Assembly: GCA_009617715.1 (NCBI GenBank)
Contig: VTFK01000067.1
Location: forward strand, 1 to 64,000
Origin: Plectrocnemia conspersa
Lineage: Eukaryota; Arthropoda; Insecta; Trichoptera; Polycentropodidae
Length of the DNA stretch: 64,000 bases
Direction: 5' to 3'
Shown: positions 48,525-61,200 of the stretch, one piece after another
How positions within the stretch are numbered: position 1 is the stretch's first letter
How the letters are laid out: the number at the start of each line of letters is the position of its first letter
Program-made: the position numbers and the translations under genes
Notes under the pieces: generated by a model
Database searches by the model: none
What the model was told of the DNA's origin: nothing
Seen by the model: the letters and a program-made list of their open reading frames with translations, nothing else

Positions 48525-50089
48525 TATCTCTATATTCTAAAATACAATATTTGGCTCAAGAACTGCTGAAGCCGAAAAGCAAAAAGATTTATGATTATGT
48601 CATATCTATATTTAATATATACATTGACAAATGTAAAAATCTTGATATATACTAATATGCTTACATAATCTAAGATTTATAATAGTCACCAATTTTTTAA
48701 TTTAAATATTTTATAAAAAAGTTTTGATATTGTTAAAGCTAAGTTATGTTTAAAACAAAGTATTTTTTATAATTTAATATATGATTATTAACTTGTGATC
48801 TTAAACTACATTCGTAATATGATTGTTTATAATCAGTTTAGGGATTTAGTTGACAGGCAAATTTATCAGGAGTAATTTAATTTGACAAGCTATTATATTA
48901 AACAAAGTTTACAAATATATATTTGGAGAAATATTGGCATTTTGATAATAACATTATTTGTTTGTTGTTGATTTTATTCTACAATTATTTTTAGAATACA
49001 ATTGATAAGAGCTTAAAAGATGTATGTGAATTCGTTAAAAACATTTATAAATTGTGACATTTTGTTTTTGTTTCATGTGATTAAAAGTTTTAATTACTTG
49101 TAATATAAGCAAAATTTTATACACTATCTGTATAGAAACAAAATAAAATTATAAACAGAATGGTTAAAAAACTAGAATTATATTTGAAAAACAGATATAC
49201 TACGAAATCTTAATGCTTTAATCAAAACCCTTGTCATTCTTCTTAAGGTAAATATATTTAATGTTTTTCACATGAGTATCAGTTTAAGGAAGAAGCACAA
49301 TTATTTTTGATTCGTTAAATTATTGCTTTTGCAAAAAAGAGACAATTAAATTAAATAGAATTTAAAGTAATAATAACTTATCGTAATAAAAAATAATACA
49401 AATTTATAAAAAAATTGCTTAGTTAAAAACAATAAAATAATTTCTATTGGATCATAAAAATATGAATTTTTTAACATATTTATATAAAATAAATCGTTTT
49501 GTAGAAAAAATAATTCATACTGTCATAAAAATTTATTTTCATTACATGACAAATTAAATGTCATAATTTTCAATATGAAAAAAAAATTTTGCACTCTGAT
49601 TAGATTGATGCGTACATTTTAATTTTCCTAAAGAATAGTTAAGAGATAATTTGCGAATTTAATATTTATCATTACAAAAATTATAACAATTTCTAAAAAA
49701 AAAATAGTTGGTGAATTACAATAATTTGAGCACATGAGATCGAAAGTTGTCTTACAAGAGAATTGGCCTATGAGTAATAAAAAGCTCTTTTGTCGTTTAG
49801 TCTTATTTGTTGCAGCAGAATTATGCTTTAAATACAAAAAAATACTAGAAATAAATCTGAAGGCTAACATCAATCGTACGTTTAAAAATATTATTGATTT
49901 ATCTTTACAACACGTCAGAGATTTCGACTCTAGGACATTTCCTAATATAATCTATATATCACCCTAGCCTTAATTAAGAGAGATGTCTGTTATATCTGAA
50001 TAAAGCAATTCATAATTTTAATTAAATTTTTATATATTGTAACTGTAAATGGACGCGATATACCTGTGTGTAAAATAAATTATTTTCCA
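48525..50089. other. AT-rich intergenic sequence
   Basis: No gene recognised; overlapping short frames at 49628-49967 are on opposite strands and lack domains. Confidence 0.4.
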
Positions 50090-50500
50090 ACAATCCTAAA
50101 CGTTAAACACACGACTTTGCCTTCGCAGAAGCAAGGCAGACATTCGTCGTCTGGTCTTATCGTTTTCATATTAAAATGATTACATGGGAGTGCCATTGTT
50201 CGGGCGGCACCTTCGTAGGTCGCGAACGCAAATCTCCCTATTGCCAGATAAACATTTTAATGAGAAAAGTTCATGTCTTTATCGCGGGCTTTTCACGGAG
50301 CCGCTCAAAACAAAGGGCTCGAGACGAAAACTTTCCATTGCATTCGCTCGCGCGCTGAAAGCTAAGATAAGGAGAAAGCCCACTCCGAAAGAAAGGGACC
50401 AACTTTCTTTTGATTATCTAACCACATTTAACACACTTGCGAATATAAAGCTAAACCGCATTTTTGCGGCGGCTTTATATGTAACGCCGAATAATTAATT
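50090..50500. promoter_or_regulatory. GC-rich island, candidate regulatory or conserved element
   Basis: Sharp edges and high GC/CpG against AT-rich flanks. Contains GATA-type strings (gtcttatcg, agataagg). Two overlapping plus-strand frames of 60 and 104 codons are open because stops are rare here; neither is recognised. Confidence 0.35.
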
Positions 50501-53500
50501 AATTAAAAATATAACCTTCTGGAAGACGTAGGCGTTGATGTAAGGCAAAACTGCTTTGTTTGAATACCTGTAGAACAACGCTTCATAACATTCAACATTA
50601 TCAACGCTACTGTAGTAGTTTGGTTAATTACATTATTAAATTAAGAATATGTGGAGTTAAATTAATTTAAATAGAGCTGTGACACGCAGCTTTGTCTGGA
50701 GCTTGCTTGAAAGCTTAATTTTATAATTAATAATAAAAAAAAAACACGAATACGAATTCACATTTAAAGCTCAAAATTTATAGATCGAACCTTATTATGT
50801 TCTTTTGAAATTAACAAATAAATAGTTCATTAAGTTTTATACGCTTTTTAATAAGTACTTATAACTAATTCTATCTCAATCTATTTATATGGAAATAATG
50901 TTGAAATATAATTGCAACAAGACAAATAGCTACTTTTCCTTAATAGAAGGAGTTTTAACGGCATACGCCATTAGTAACAATTTAAAGACCACCATAACAA
51001 CCACTTGAACAACGAAAAAAGAAATATAACTATACATACCATCATCAATATGTTACGAAAACCTAAACCACACATCACGCAATAAAAGAGATCTCTTGTT
51101 ACCACAAATAAACAGACAACAACAAAACAATGCATGGACCATCGAATAACACAATCCGTCTCAAAAACGTTAACCATAAATTATCACTGCTAATTAAAAC
51201 AACCCATTGTACAAAAAGAAGTGTATATAATAATTGTGCTTCTAATTGCCTTATTACCAATTGACAAAATAGCCATCTCGGAAGTATTTTCTTAAGGCCC
51301 TAGTAATTTTTATGTTAAATTCGATGGTAAAAACATCATCATCTACGATCTTCCAGAGTTTTTTCAAACAAATAATATAAAATATGTTAAACATGGTCAC
51401 TTTGAAGCAAACTCTGGAGAGACATTAAGAAAATCTAAGTAAGACTTGTACAGACTCTGACTTACAAAAACGGCCTCTGTAATACGACACGTTAAATAGA
51501 ATAAGGTTTATTAATATAATTAAAATATATACTAATAAAATTTGTTTAGTAAAATATAGCATAATTGTTAAATATTATTTGAAATATTGTTTTAGTTAAA
51601 AATATCATAGTTATATATAAAATATATAAATATATTTGGTATTGGTTTGGTTTCTATTTGAGCATAGAAAATTAAATAATTATAAAAATGAGATCAATGT
51701 TTAAAAGAACTTGTTAAATTAAATATAAAAAAAAATTAGATACGTATATAGAAAGAATAAGCAAATATATATATTAATATAGTATATCAGCAAAATATAT
51801 TATATATTTAATGACTAGTATTATTGCACGTAATTGAACGAGTGCAAAACACATTGTCGCCCGAAAATATCATTAACACCAACGCAAATGTGCATAAACC
51901 TTAATAATTTTATCATGAAATCACACTACGATATTAGATATAAACGCGTTACATTTGCAAAAAATATTGCAAACTACAATATTATAAAATTGTCATATTA
52001 TACAGATAAAACAAAGTATGTGTTTAGGACGTGAGAGCGTCATAAAATGAAATTGCTGATTTTGATAACATACAACGCACTTTATTTTTATCGAAGTTAT
52101 AAATATAATAATTTTTGACAAGGTACAACTTTCACAGCATCTCTGTAACAATGGCTAGGGTTTAACGAGATCATTTTTTAACAATGCTGACCATAATACG
52201 CTAGATACACTAGTATATTGTATTATTTTGTAACTTGTCTATTTAATTGTGCGTATTGTCATAATTAATATGTTATTTATGTAAATCTATTACTATAACG
52301 GAATAGGCGTTAACCTAAGACGATTACATTTAATATAACAATAATGTAAGTAAATTTTTTATTAATAATATATAATAAATTATAAAATAACTCCAGCTGC
52401 ACGGACGGATTTTTTATTGATAGCGTGCACTTTAACGTACAACTTATAATAAATCTGTGCATCTACAAAATAATTATTTTTGGAACACCCTATATAACGA
52501 CGCATTAATCGGGGATACCATTATGAACACTGAAAATTATTTGAATTGTTTCCAAATTTCTCAAAAATATGTATAAATTCAAGGATTGATGTAAATATAG
52601 TATTACATATATTGCGTACATACAATATGGTCCATGAAACTTTTTCATACAAATAACCCTGATTTGAATTCTTCACTAAGTGGAATTCCAGGATCCATAA
52701 CACAATTCCCGTCCGAGCTTAGCCTAAAAAATACACACACATACACGCATATATATCCAACAACATGTAAAGTACTTTTTTGTGTATGTGTATGTGTACA
52801 TGATATTCGTTGGTTTAATAAGGGCTACTACTCCGGTCATTCCTGGAATTTCATATTTCAAATTAAACCGCCCTAGGCAAAACTCTTCAAATTATTTTGT
52901 CTCGTACGACGAATAAAAATAGTATAGAGCTGTGTTTTCGTTCCGCCGTATGGCTAACGATTGATGAAATTTTATTATTAGTGTAATTACTTTTGAAACT
53001 AATTTTCCCGACGGATATTGAAATTGTTATTCGAAGACGATATTATATTGATATTACACCATTTGAAGGTTTTTCGCTGATCGATACAGGGAAATTACAG
53101 AAACCGTGTAATCAGACTACATCTTTGCGCTACCCAACATGTTTGTTCGATTTCACATATATTACATATAGTTTCAAAGATAAACATTTCAGTAATGGTA
53201 AAACAGATATCCGCAGATAATATGAGAACTATAAGATAAGACAATTTATTGTTAGCGAATATTTTTACTCTGCCAAATCCATTATATAGTTTTATAGTAA
53301 AATTAAACTAAAACTAAAAAAAAAATTCTGTGGCATTAATATTTTTAAACTATGTTTTATTATATTTGATTTTGCCTTGAAATATTATTTTATTTCCATT
53401 TTATTATTGATTATGCTAAATATAAAAAACGTTACTAGTAGATATTGTGAAGGTAATTTTTTCCCTGATAAAAACGATTTTCAAGTAGATAAAAATAAAT

Positions 53501-54040
53501 AATGGCCATTTTTGGGACAAATGGGAATCAAGCCTTTAAATTTAAACAATATTTTCTATTAAATGGTTCAATGGCATTCATCATTTGTTGGTCGTATGTG
53601 AAATAATCCATTAGGCCTTTTTAATGTTTATCTCCGTGGCACAGCTCTATAAATGACAATACTCCCGAGATCTAAAGGCGCTAATAAGATCTGATCAACC
53701 AATTTTTGCCTTATTTGCGAGCTCAAAAGACTTTGGCCTTCTAGGGTTTAACAATCAAGGACAGAGCCCCGGTGGTGAGTCCGATGAGGTGTAAGTTTTT
53801 TTTGTATTTGACCTTTTGTAAGGCATGTGCTCTTTGAGGGCCTTCTCATAGTAAAAATTAGGAAAATTTTATAACATATGGCTTAAGACAAAACTTAAAA
53901 TATCGCGTTTAAATATCATCATATGCGCGTCGTTTGTTTATATAAATAATACAGATTATATGAAAGGCTTAAGATAACTACCAGCGACCATTAGCCAAAC
54001 CATAAAACGCATTAATCTTGAGAAAAAACTTGTAATACGT
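50501..54040. other. Long noncoding stretch
   Basis: No gene recognised. Short frames at 50971-51177 (-), 51834-52034, 52634-52876 and 52993-53220 have no known domain. tatagagctgtg at 52925 and its complement near 53638 may be a chance inverted pair. Confidence 0.4.
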
Positions 54041-54094
54041 GTTAAAAGCGCAATAAACAAAGTGAGATTGCGTTAAAGGCGCAATAAAAATAAA
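54041..54094 (+). repeat. Two near-tandem copies of the taaaagcgcaataaa motif
   Basis: gttaaaagcgcaataaac at 54041 and gttaaaggcgcaataaa at 54072. The first is identical over 21 bp to 6813-6833. Confidence 0.55.
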
Positions 54095-54949
54095 ACAGAC
54101 ATTTTGAAAGGGATCATTAGATATACAAGGGGGCTGACATATTACAAATGCTATTGTATTGCATTGCTAAACGGATAGCATTAACAAGCTGAATACGGGT
54201 TAACCGTTGTGAGATTGCCATATTTGCACCTGTTCAAACTGTAATAGTAACGGTAGTATTAAAATAAAAAAACTATTGTAATAAAAATATCAAATCAAAT
54301 TACACCTCCAAATCTATTAAATTGCTCAGATACAACATCAGAAATTCATAGTTGTACCCGATCTTCGGAGACAACTGCATACTTTGACTCAGATACAGCT
54401 ACAAAAATTGCTGTATAATAATAATAAATTATAGTTAAATAACTTTGTATTGTATAAAAAATAAATGACCTATTTCTTAGGTTAATACTCCTATATTTCC
54501 TATCACACATTAATTGCTATATGTTAAATACAAACAAATATGTACCTACATGTATGCTGCGCTCACTCGAGTTGGATTAAAGAGCGTTTATGGAATTAAT
54601 AATATATTTTGTATAATGCTATACATAAATAAAATGGGTATAATAAGACCTTATGTAGCAACAATGGTAGACGAAATATAGTATATATAAAAGCTTGGTT
54701 TGTGGTACTTTTTGAAACTAATGCTGCGCTCATTATATTATTTATCTTAAATTAAGGATCTGTTATGACTGTTTCCATTTCAACACTAAGGCAATCAGTT
54801 ATGATTTATATAATAGACAGATTATATCTAGTTATGATAGACGGATTTCTACATATGTACATAATAATTATTTCTCTTGGCATCCTCCTCCTCGCCAGCA
54901 CTCTCCGATCTTCACATTCTCTCATTTAAATAATAATCTTCTTGAGTCA
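54095..54949. other. Intergenic sequence
   Basis: No gene recognised. Confidence 0.4.
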
Positions 54950-55840
54950 TCGTCTAGGTTGTTTAATTTGTGGCACCCAACGTGTCATTATTTTTTGCCA
55001 ATATTTTGGAACCTAAAAAACCACAGCAGTTGCCTAACTGATTTGGTTTTTAGTTGTGGTTCATTTTTCTTCTATAAGAGCCATCTTCTAATTTTGTCGG
55101 TCCTGATATATTTCTTAGCACGTCTCTCAAAAACTTCCAGGCGTTGTAGTCTAAGCACAGTTCCACAGCCATACTCGGCCACTGGTCTAATTAGTCTTAT
55201 AAGCCCACAGTTTGGTTTTTATGTTAAAAATTAGAACAGAGTAGACTTTTGCACACTTGTTGGCAACCAGTAGATGAAACTTGCTTTATAGTATATAATT
55301 TTTTTAACTTCTTTGTATAGCCTTTCGGAGACTTTAGTAATGTAGGTATGTATTTTGTTTTATTCGCATTTATGTATCAAAGTCCAAACAATGCCGCTTC
55401 CCTATTTATAATTTTTCCGTGTTTGATCAGATCACATTTGGTATAACTTGTGATAACTATATCGTCCGCAAATACATTGATGTATATTTGTAGTAATATA
55501 ATTAATTAATTTTGATATTTTTATTTTGCAGTATACAATTTTTATCATCATTTATTCAAAGCCATCGTAGAAAGCGCATCACCTTGTTTGACCCCAGACT
55601 GAATCATCCTGTGAATTGCCTACAGCTCTTTTTTCCTATCAGTGTGACTTAGATTAGCCTCATATATGTTGACGGTATTTTAGTTGATTTAGCATGTTAG
55701 CCTTAATACGCTATCAAATGTTTGATCGAAGTCAATGAATAAGTTGATCGAGATTAATAATTTTTTCATATGCCTCATGAAGTGTATGTGATTGATTCTG
55801 GACTTGTTCGGTCGGAATCAGAATCGGCGGTAATCATCAA
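54950..55840 (-). pseudogene. Reverse transcriptase fragment of another LINE family
   Basis: On the minus strand, across several frames: HTLHEAYEKI and FIDFDQTFDSVLR (about 55790-55700), GVKQGDALS (about 55600), VFADDIVIT with the active-site FADD (about 55480), then RPVAEYGCGT and RLEVFERRAKKYI in the C-terminal region (about 55190-55110). The GVKQGDALS and LEVFERR motifs differ from the other LINEs here and resemble RTE-like or related endonuclease-RT elements. Many stops and shifts; no ends found. Confidence 0.8.
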
Positions 55841-56689
55841 TAATTATTTCACAATTTTTAAATTATTTCTCGTATCCTTTTAAAAATAGTGTTTGTAACA
55901 GTATCATTGTATAGCTCAAGAATTATTTTGCAGACATTTTGCTTAAATCTGTTTTTACACTGTTTATCGTCCATGCATCGCTTACATAGTTTAGGATCGG
56001 CGTAATTAGAGTTTTGAGTACAAGTTGGGATACGTATCCCCAAGGGCTTTTGCCGGAAAATGTTCACTGAAGCAGTTTTCTTATACATTGCTATAGCTTT
56101 TGATCGTGTTTGACATGCAAATTAAATTTTCCAGTATCAAAATTAAAAATCATCTGTCAAATTTCAGGCTATTATTTTTATATTAAAACTCTTGTTATTT
56201 ACAATATTTGCTAGATATTTTTTAGTCAAAATTACGTATAAAATATATTAAAGCTCTCTATTTGATAACGAGACATAATTTATATTTTGATAAAAAATAT
56301 ACATTAATCGTTAGACAGATTAAAATTTAATATTGATGAAAAATGGAATAACAAAATATAACTTAAAGAAATGATCTTGTTTTTTACTTAACATACACAT
56401 TATTAAGCCACAAAAAAAATACTATTGCAAATCTCAATATTTAGCTTATATGATACATAAAATTATAAATAGTTCACAATAGCCATATGATTTTTTTTTA
56501 TTATTTTGATTTTTTTCTCAATTGTCAATGCTCAGTGTGTTCTTTAATATTTGAATTCCTATATATTGTATAAAAGTAAGTTTGATTAAAAAAAGTAATT
56601 TAATCCGACCGCGACTTTGACAGTTTTAAATTAATTTAAACTTTTAATAAATTATCATATCTCTTTGAGAAATTATCATAATATTTTTA
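55841..56689. other. AT-rich intergenic sequence
   Basis: Nothing recognised. Confidence 0.4.
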
Positions 56690-57180
56690 AAAAACTATTC
56701 AGCTTTCATCCAGACGCAAACGAGGCGCTCGTTCGTAACTTGGCACTTTTTCGTAAACCACTTTTTTCGTCATCTCGTCGGCCAACCGAGACACAAAACG
56801 TAGTGCAAAACTCTCTCGCAAAAACGCAAAACCCACGAAAAACTCGCTAATCTACGAGCCGGGAGGCTTTCGTTTCGACGAAGAATTTGCTTCAGAATAA
56901 ATAATAATAAAAGAGTGTATCGCTTCGCATAGGCAGTTGGAGGTTTCGAGTTTTCGTGGTCGTCTTATCAGATCATTGGCATTGCATCATACGGATGAAA
57001 TCTCGCCGAGATGTACCCGCCATTGAAATGGAACCAATCCAATACTACGCCGAGAATGAATAAATGCTCCAGATTGCCTACTCCCCCTACCTATGCCTCC
57101 ACCCGGAACATGTTTTCCAGAAATATACTATGTAAATCTAGACATACAACAAATTCGCATCATATGCCTGAGATTGTTAT
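56690..57180. promoter_or_regulatory. GC-rich island, candidate regulatory or conserved element
   Basis: High GC/CpG block with clear edges. Contains cgtcttatcagatc (GATA-type) and gccgagatg words. Short open frames are unrecognised. Confidence 0.35.
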
Positions 57181-58152
57181 ATTGTATTTCTTTTAATGGA
57201 TTGCTTTGCGATGAGAAAGTTAATTATTTTCTTATTGTATCTGACTATAATGGGAACATCTCACAGTAATTTAAAACAAAGACAATGACAAAAATAACGT
57301 GAGTTAAATTTAAATTAAAAAAATCTGAAGAGCATAAACGGTACGTACTCTTATTAATATACCATGTAATTTTATTTTAAATAATAACTTCTAAATTTTC
57401 CCGTTCAAGCAATATGCATATGTAAATATTATTCTTTTCTTATATAAATGATTCTAGAATACATTTATATATAAATATTAAAACAGCTATGTAAAAACCT
57501 ATGTTGATTCTGTGACATGTCACTTTACCTTAAGATAATATTATACAAAAAATTTCCCATGTCTATCTTGTGATCCCCAGGACAGTCTAAATTTCCTACA
57601 TCGTGATATTAAAAGATCTTTATTGCTTTATTTTAAGAACACTTTGTGTGTTCTGAACATGGCAAAATCGGAAGGCAAACTTCCTCTCTTGATATCGCTT
57701 GAAACGTATAATAGCCCCGCGGGATTGTAATATCAAGGCTCAATATTAAAGCGTGATGATACCCTGCTTGAAAAAAATATCGCCGTCCAAAAGCAAAGTT
57801 TTAAATTTGTATGAATATTTTACTAACTAAAGCAGCCTAGTTACGTTAAGATGGTTTAAAAATTCAAAGCAAACTGTATTAAACCCTTTGATTTTATGTT
57901 TAATATTTTACAAAAATAATTAACAATATTTGTATTAAATAAGAAATATGTGATATGCGAATGTTTGCTACACACGTTTATTGATGTGATTAAAATGATG
58001 TTTTTTCATCTAGAATTAGCTCCTAGTACCGCAATTTTATGATTTGGCTTGGCCAAATTTAATTCGGAAGTGGTGAGAGCTTCACTAGTAGCGAGTTTAG
58101 GAATTAATTGAAGTATATTTTTAAGGCAATTATTTGTATGTATGTATTATTA
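57181..58152. other. AT-rich intergenic sequence
   Basis: Nothing recognised. Confidence 0.4.
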
Positions 58153-58160
58153 GTGGCAAC
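58153..58160 (+). repeat. Left 8-bp target-site duplication of hAT element 2
   Basis: gtggcaac, identical to 58825-58832. Confidence 0.9.
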
Positions 58161-58824
58161 TAGGGATTCCAATCCCGGGATCCCGAATCCCGGGATCCCG
58201 GGATCCCGAACGATTTTCAATACCCGATGAGTCCCGGGATTATAAAACATAATCCCGAATTTTTCGAATTGGTTGATTTATCAAGCACAATCGAATTATT
58301 ATTGACAACATCGTTATATTTCGTGAACAAACTTGCGCGAGTTGCACGTGTCATCTGTGAATCTTTGAGGCTGTGAGTCTGAACGTGATTTTTCAGCAGC
58401 AGGCTGCTTAGGAACCAAAATCAAATCAAGGCTAAATGATAAAACACTTGATGCTTTGATGTTACTTCGTGAGTTTTATTCAAAATAATGTTTTCAATTA
58501 ATTGTGTCTATGAATGTACATACCTATGTGCATACATTGTCAAAAGTTCATTTTTTTCTTCTCAAATAAATATATAAGACCTTCCCTTTTTATTTTTATT
58601 ATATTATTTTCTATTTTAAGTCCAAGACTAAAATTATATGTACTTTATACATTGTACATTATAAAAAACAGATGTAAAAATATATTGTATTATTCATTTT
58701 AAATTATTTTTATCGATAAAATAACATGAAAATTATCCCGGGACTGGTCCCGGGATCCCGGGATCAACTAATTGCAATACCGAAATCCCGGGATCAAAAT
58801 TTTGGCCCGGGATTGGAATCCCTA
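58161..58824 (+). mobile_element. hAT element, 664 bp internal-deletion derivative
   Basis: Inverted ends tagggattccaatcccggg (58161-58179) and its complement ending at 58824. Perfect 8-bp duplication gtggcaac on both sides. Next to each end are repeated palindromic cccgggatcccggg words. Inside, on the plus strand, is the last part of a transposase (58375-58488). The perfect duplication suggests a recent insertion. Confidence 0.95.
58375..58488 (+). pseudogene. hAT transposase C-terminal remnant
   Basis: Reads ESERDFSAAGCLGTKIKSRL, then NDKTLDALMLLREFYSK and a stop at 58486-58488. This is the end of the hAT dimerisation domain (the SERAFSAAG block). The rest of the transposase is deleted. 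The remnant is clean, with no internal stop. Confidence 0.88.
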
Positions 58825-58832
58825 GTGGCAAC
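58825..58832 (+). repeat. Right 8-bp target-site duplication of hAT element 2
   Basis: gtggcaac, identical to 58153-58160. Confidence 0.9.
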
Positions 58833-60516
58833 GCGTGGGTCATATACGCCGACGAAATTCGAGGCAAGACAAATTTTTCGCAGAAAAAATCGACGATAAC
58901 CGAAGTCAACGAAAACCAAGGTATCACTGTATGTAAATTAACAATCCTAGCTCTACTTTTAAATAACACATTGAAAAAGATTGTAGACTTTGTTAGAATA
59001 TTAAATTTTCATTCATCTGAGATTAAATCGCCTTAAAATTTTTACAGGCTTAATCGATGATCCATTTAAGCAATATCATGCATTATGCATCTAATTAATT
59101 AATTAGTGTAATTTTTCTAAGCTCACATGATCATTTATATATTTTGCAGACTATTTATTTATAGCTGTATATGTAGGTGTAGTAATACCTCTTAAATTCT
59201 TGATCTTGTTAAAAATTCTTTATGGCGTTAGACATTATAAACAATTTTCTTTTGCAGCAAACACACTTTTTATAAAACGTAAACAATTTTATACAACTTT
59301 TTACAACAAATTTGACTGAAAATTCGACAACTTATTTTAAGGCACAAGTTAAATTTTATAATATACTATTGAAATATTAAAATCAAATCGCAATTCAGAT
59401 ATTTTATCATATATGTTTTTTTACAATAAATTACGTCATAATCGTCAGTATATGTCAACATGAGATACACGTGTCTTAAATAATTTATATTCTCTACTAA
59501 TTTTACACTTCTAGCTTCAAATAAACATTAAAATAAAACAGAAACACTTTCAACATAATTTTAATATTATTATTATGACTGCGTGAAAAATGTTAGTTAA
59601 TTCCACAAAACTTATCTGTAGCACAAAATGAACTTAACCTTGCTGTGTATGTTCTAATATAGATATTTCAAGGAAGTAAAAACAAGTACCCGTACATAAA
59701 ACATAATTTCATAATGACAAAAAACTATTATATTATTATTTTTATTTATATACATTTTAATGATAAATTCCCTGAGATAAATTCTAGATAAAAAATGAAC
59801 GCCGTCATGGTCCGTTCTCTTCGTTTCTTCGCACATAATTAAATTTTGTGTTCGCCGTTAAAACGATGATAAACATTCATCCCTACTTTTTTATTATTTA
59901 TTATAAGATTAATTTAGTATCCAGCGACAGCCAACAAGCCCTGCACTATATCGCCTAATCTAAATAGTCTTTTCAATGGTCTATAAAAAAGTTTGCATAA
60001 ACTCACACTGCCACAAAAACATTTTCATTTTGATTCCCATAAAATGTTTTACAGCGGATGAGCATCTCAATGAAGGGGTAAAATTTAAGATTGTATATAA
60101 ATGTATAAAAGAGAGGACCGTTCTTTGCCGGAAAGTAGCAAATGTTATTTAAGATTAATTTTCATGTAAATAAATTAGATGTCACACAGGAAGTTGCTTA
60201 TTTGGGAATAATGAATTTTAAATTGAAGAATTAAGCTATAATTATCATAATATAATATATAACGTCATAATTTTTTTTTATTTTAACCATAAAACCTACA
60301 TATCAATGTAAATATCTAAATTCTAACATTCAACTTCAGTTTCTCGTGAACAACAAATAACCGACATTAAAGATGTGCAAGTGCATAATCCAGAAATCAA
60401 GGGTACTCAAAAAATTTTGATTTTAAAAACTCTGGTTGACCAAAATTCATCACTGTCTATGGATGTTCAAGCTCCATCGCTAACTTAGAACAGTTATTCT
60501 GTTTTCCGATTCCGAT

Positions 60517-60520
<4 letters not shown>
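58833..60520. other. AT-rich intergenic sequence
   Basis: Nothing recognised. Confidence 0.4.
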
Positions 60521-60523
<3 letters not shown>

Positions 60524-60559
<36 letters not shown>

Positions 60560-60570
60560 AATATATATAT
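60524..60570. repeat. (AT)n microsatellite
   Basis: An uninterrupted at/ta run of more than 30 bases, followed after one interruption by another short run. Confidence 0.9.
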
Positions 60571-60869
60571 AAAATCTATCCCGGTATATCGATTACGCTA
60601 TTCAATTCGGACGATCAGAATTCGATTTAGGATTTGATATTCAGAGTCAATTTTTTGAGAAGAGACGTACCAGCTGAGAGCTTTAACTCAATCACCAAAC
60701 TTGAGATGACGTATTATACTAACTTTTTGCAATCTACGCCTTTGAAACTACACAGATATCAGAAGAAGAAAATCATCGTTAAAATTTATATATAATTTTA
60801 AATAAAATACTATATTTTATTAAAAAAATCCAGTGACATGTTAAACATTTTTTATATATGTATGTATGT

Positions 60870-61200
60870 GGATCAAAAAAATATTCGAATTTATCATGAA
60901 AGCGATGGGATCGAAATATGTATACGAGGAAGAATCCTGCGCGAAAACCGGGGTATGCATACGAAATTAGGCCTCGGGGCCCGCGGGAACAAGAGTTGAG
61001 GGAATTTCTTATTTTTTTGTCGAAAACATGCGTTCCCGCTTAAAACGATTCACTTGGTAACGTGCAAATATGTTTTCTATATTAAGAAAATTCAATTCGA
61101 TGAACTGGGCTCTCGCTTGGTAGCGCAAAGGATCGAATAAAGGGAACCACCGTCGTGCGTAAGGGTAGTGTTTTCTATGTTATGAAAAATCCGATGCGTT
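60870..61200. promoter_or_regulatory. GC-rich island, candidate regulatory or conserved element
   Basis: Contains cctcggggcccgcggg and many CpGs between AT-rich flanks. No recognised protein. Confidence 0.35.

Noticed and set aside
50176..50498. Two overlapping open frames in the GC island
   Set aside because: Length is explained by low stop frequency in GC-rich sequence; no family match and both frames are equally open.
47912..52490. Inverted gggtgttccaaaa strings at both ends, as if a 4.6 kb DNA transposon
   Set aside because: Only about 13-14 bp match, no transposase between them and no clear duplication; more likely two separate small elements.
52925..53650. tatagagctgtg and its complement about 700 bp apart as element ends
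   Set aside because: Only 12 bp match, no duplication and nothing element-like inside.
54959..55234. Plus-strand open frame of 91 codons
   Set aside because: It is antisense to the reverse transcriptase fragment on the minus strand.
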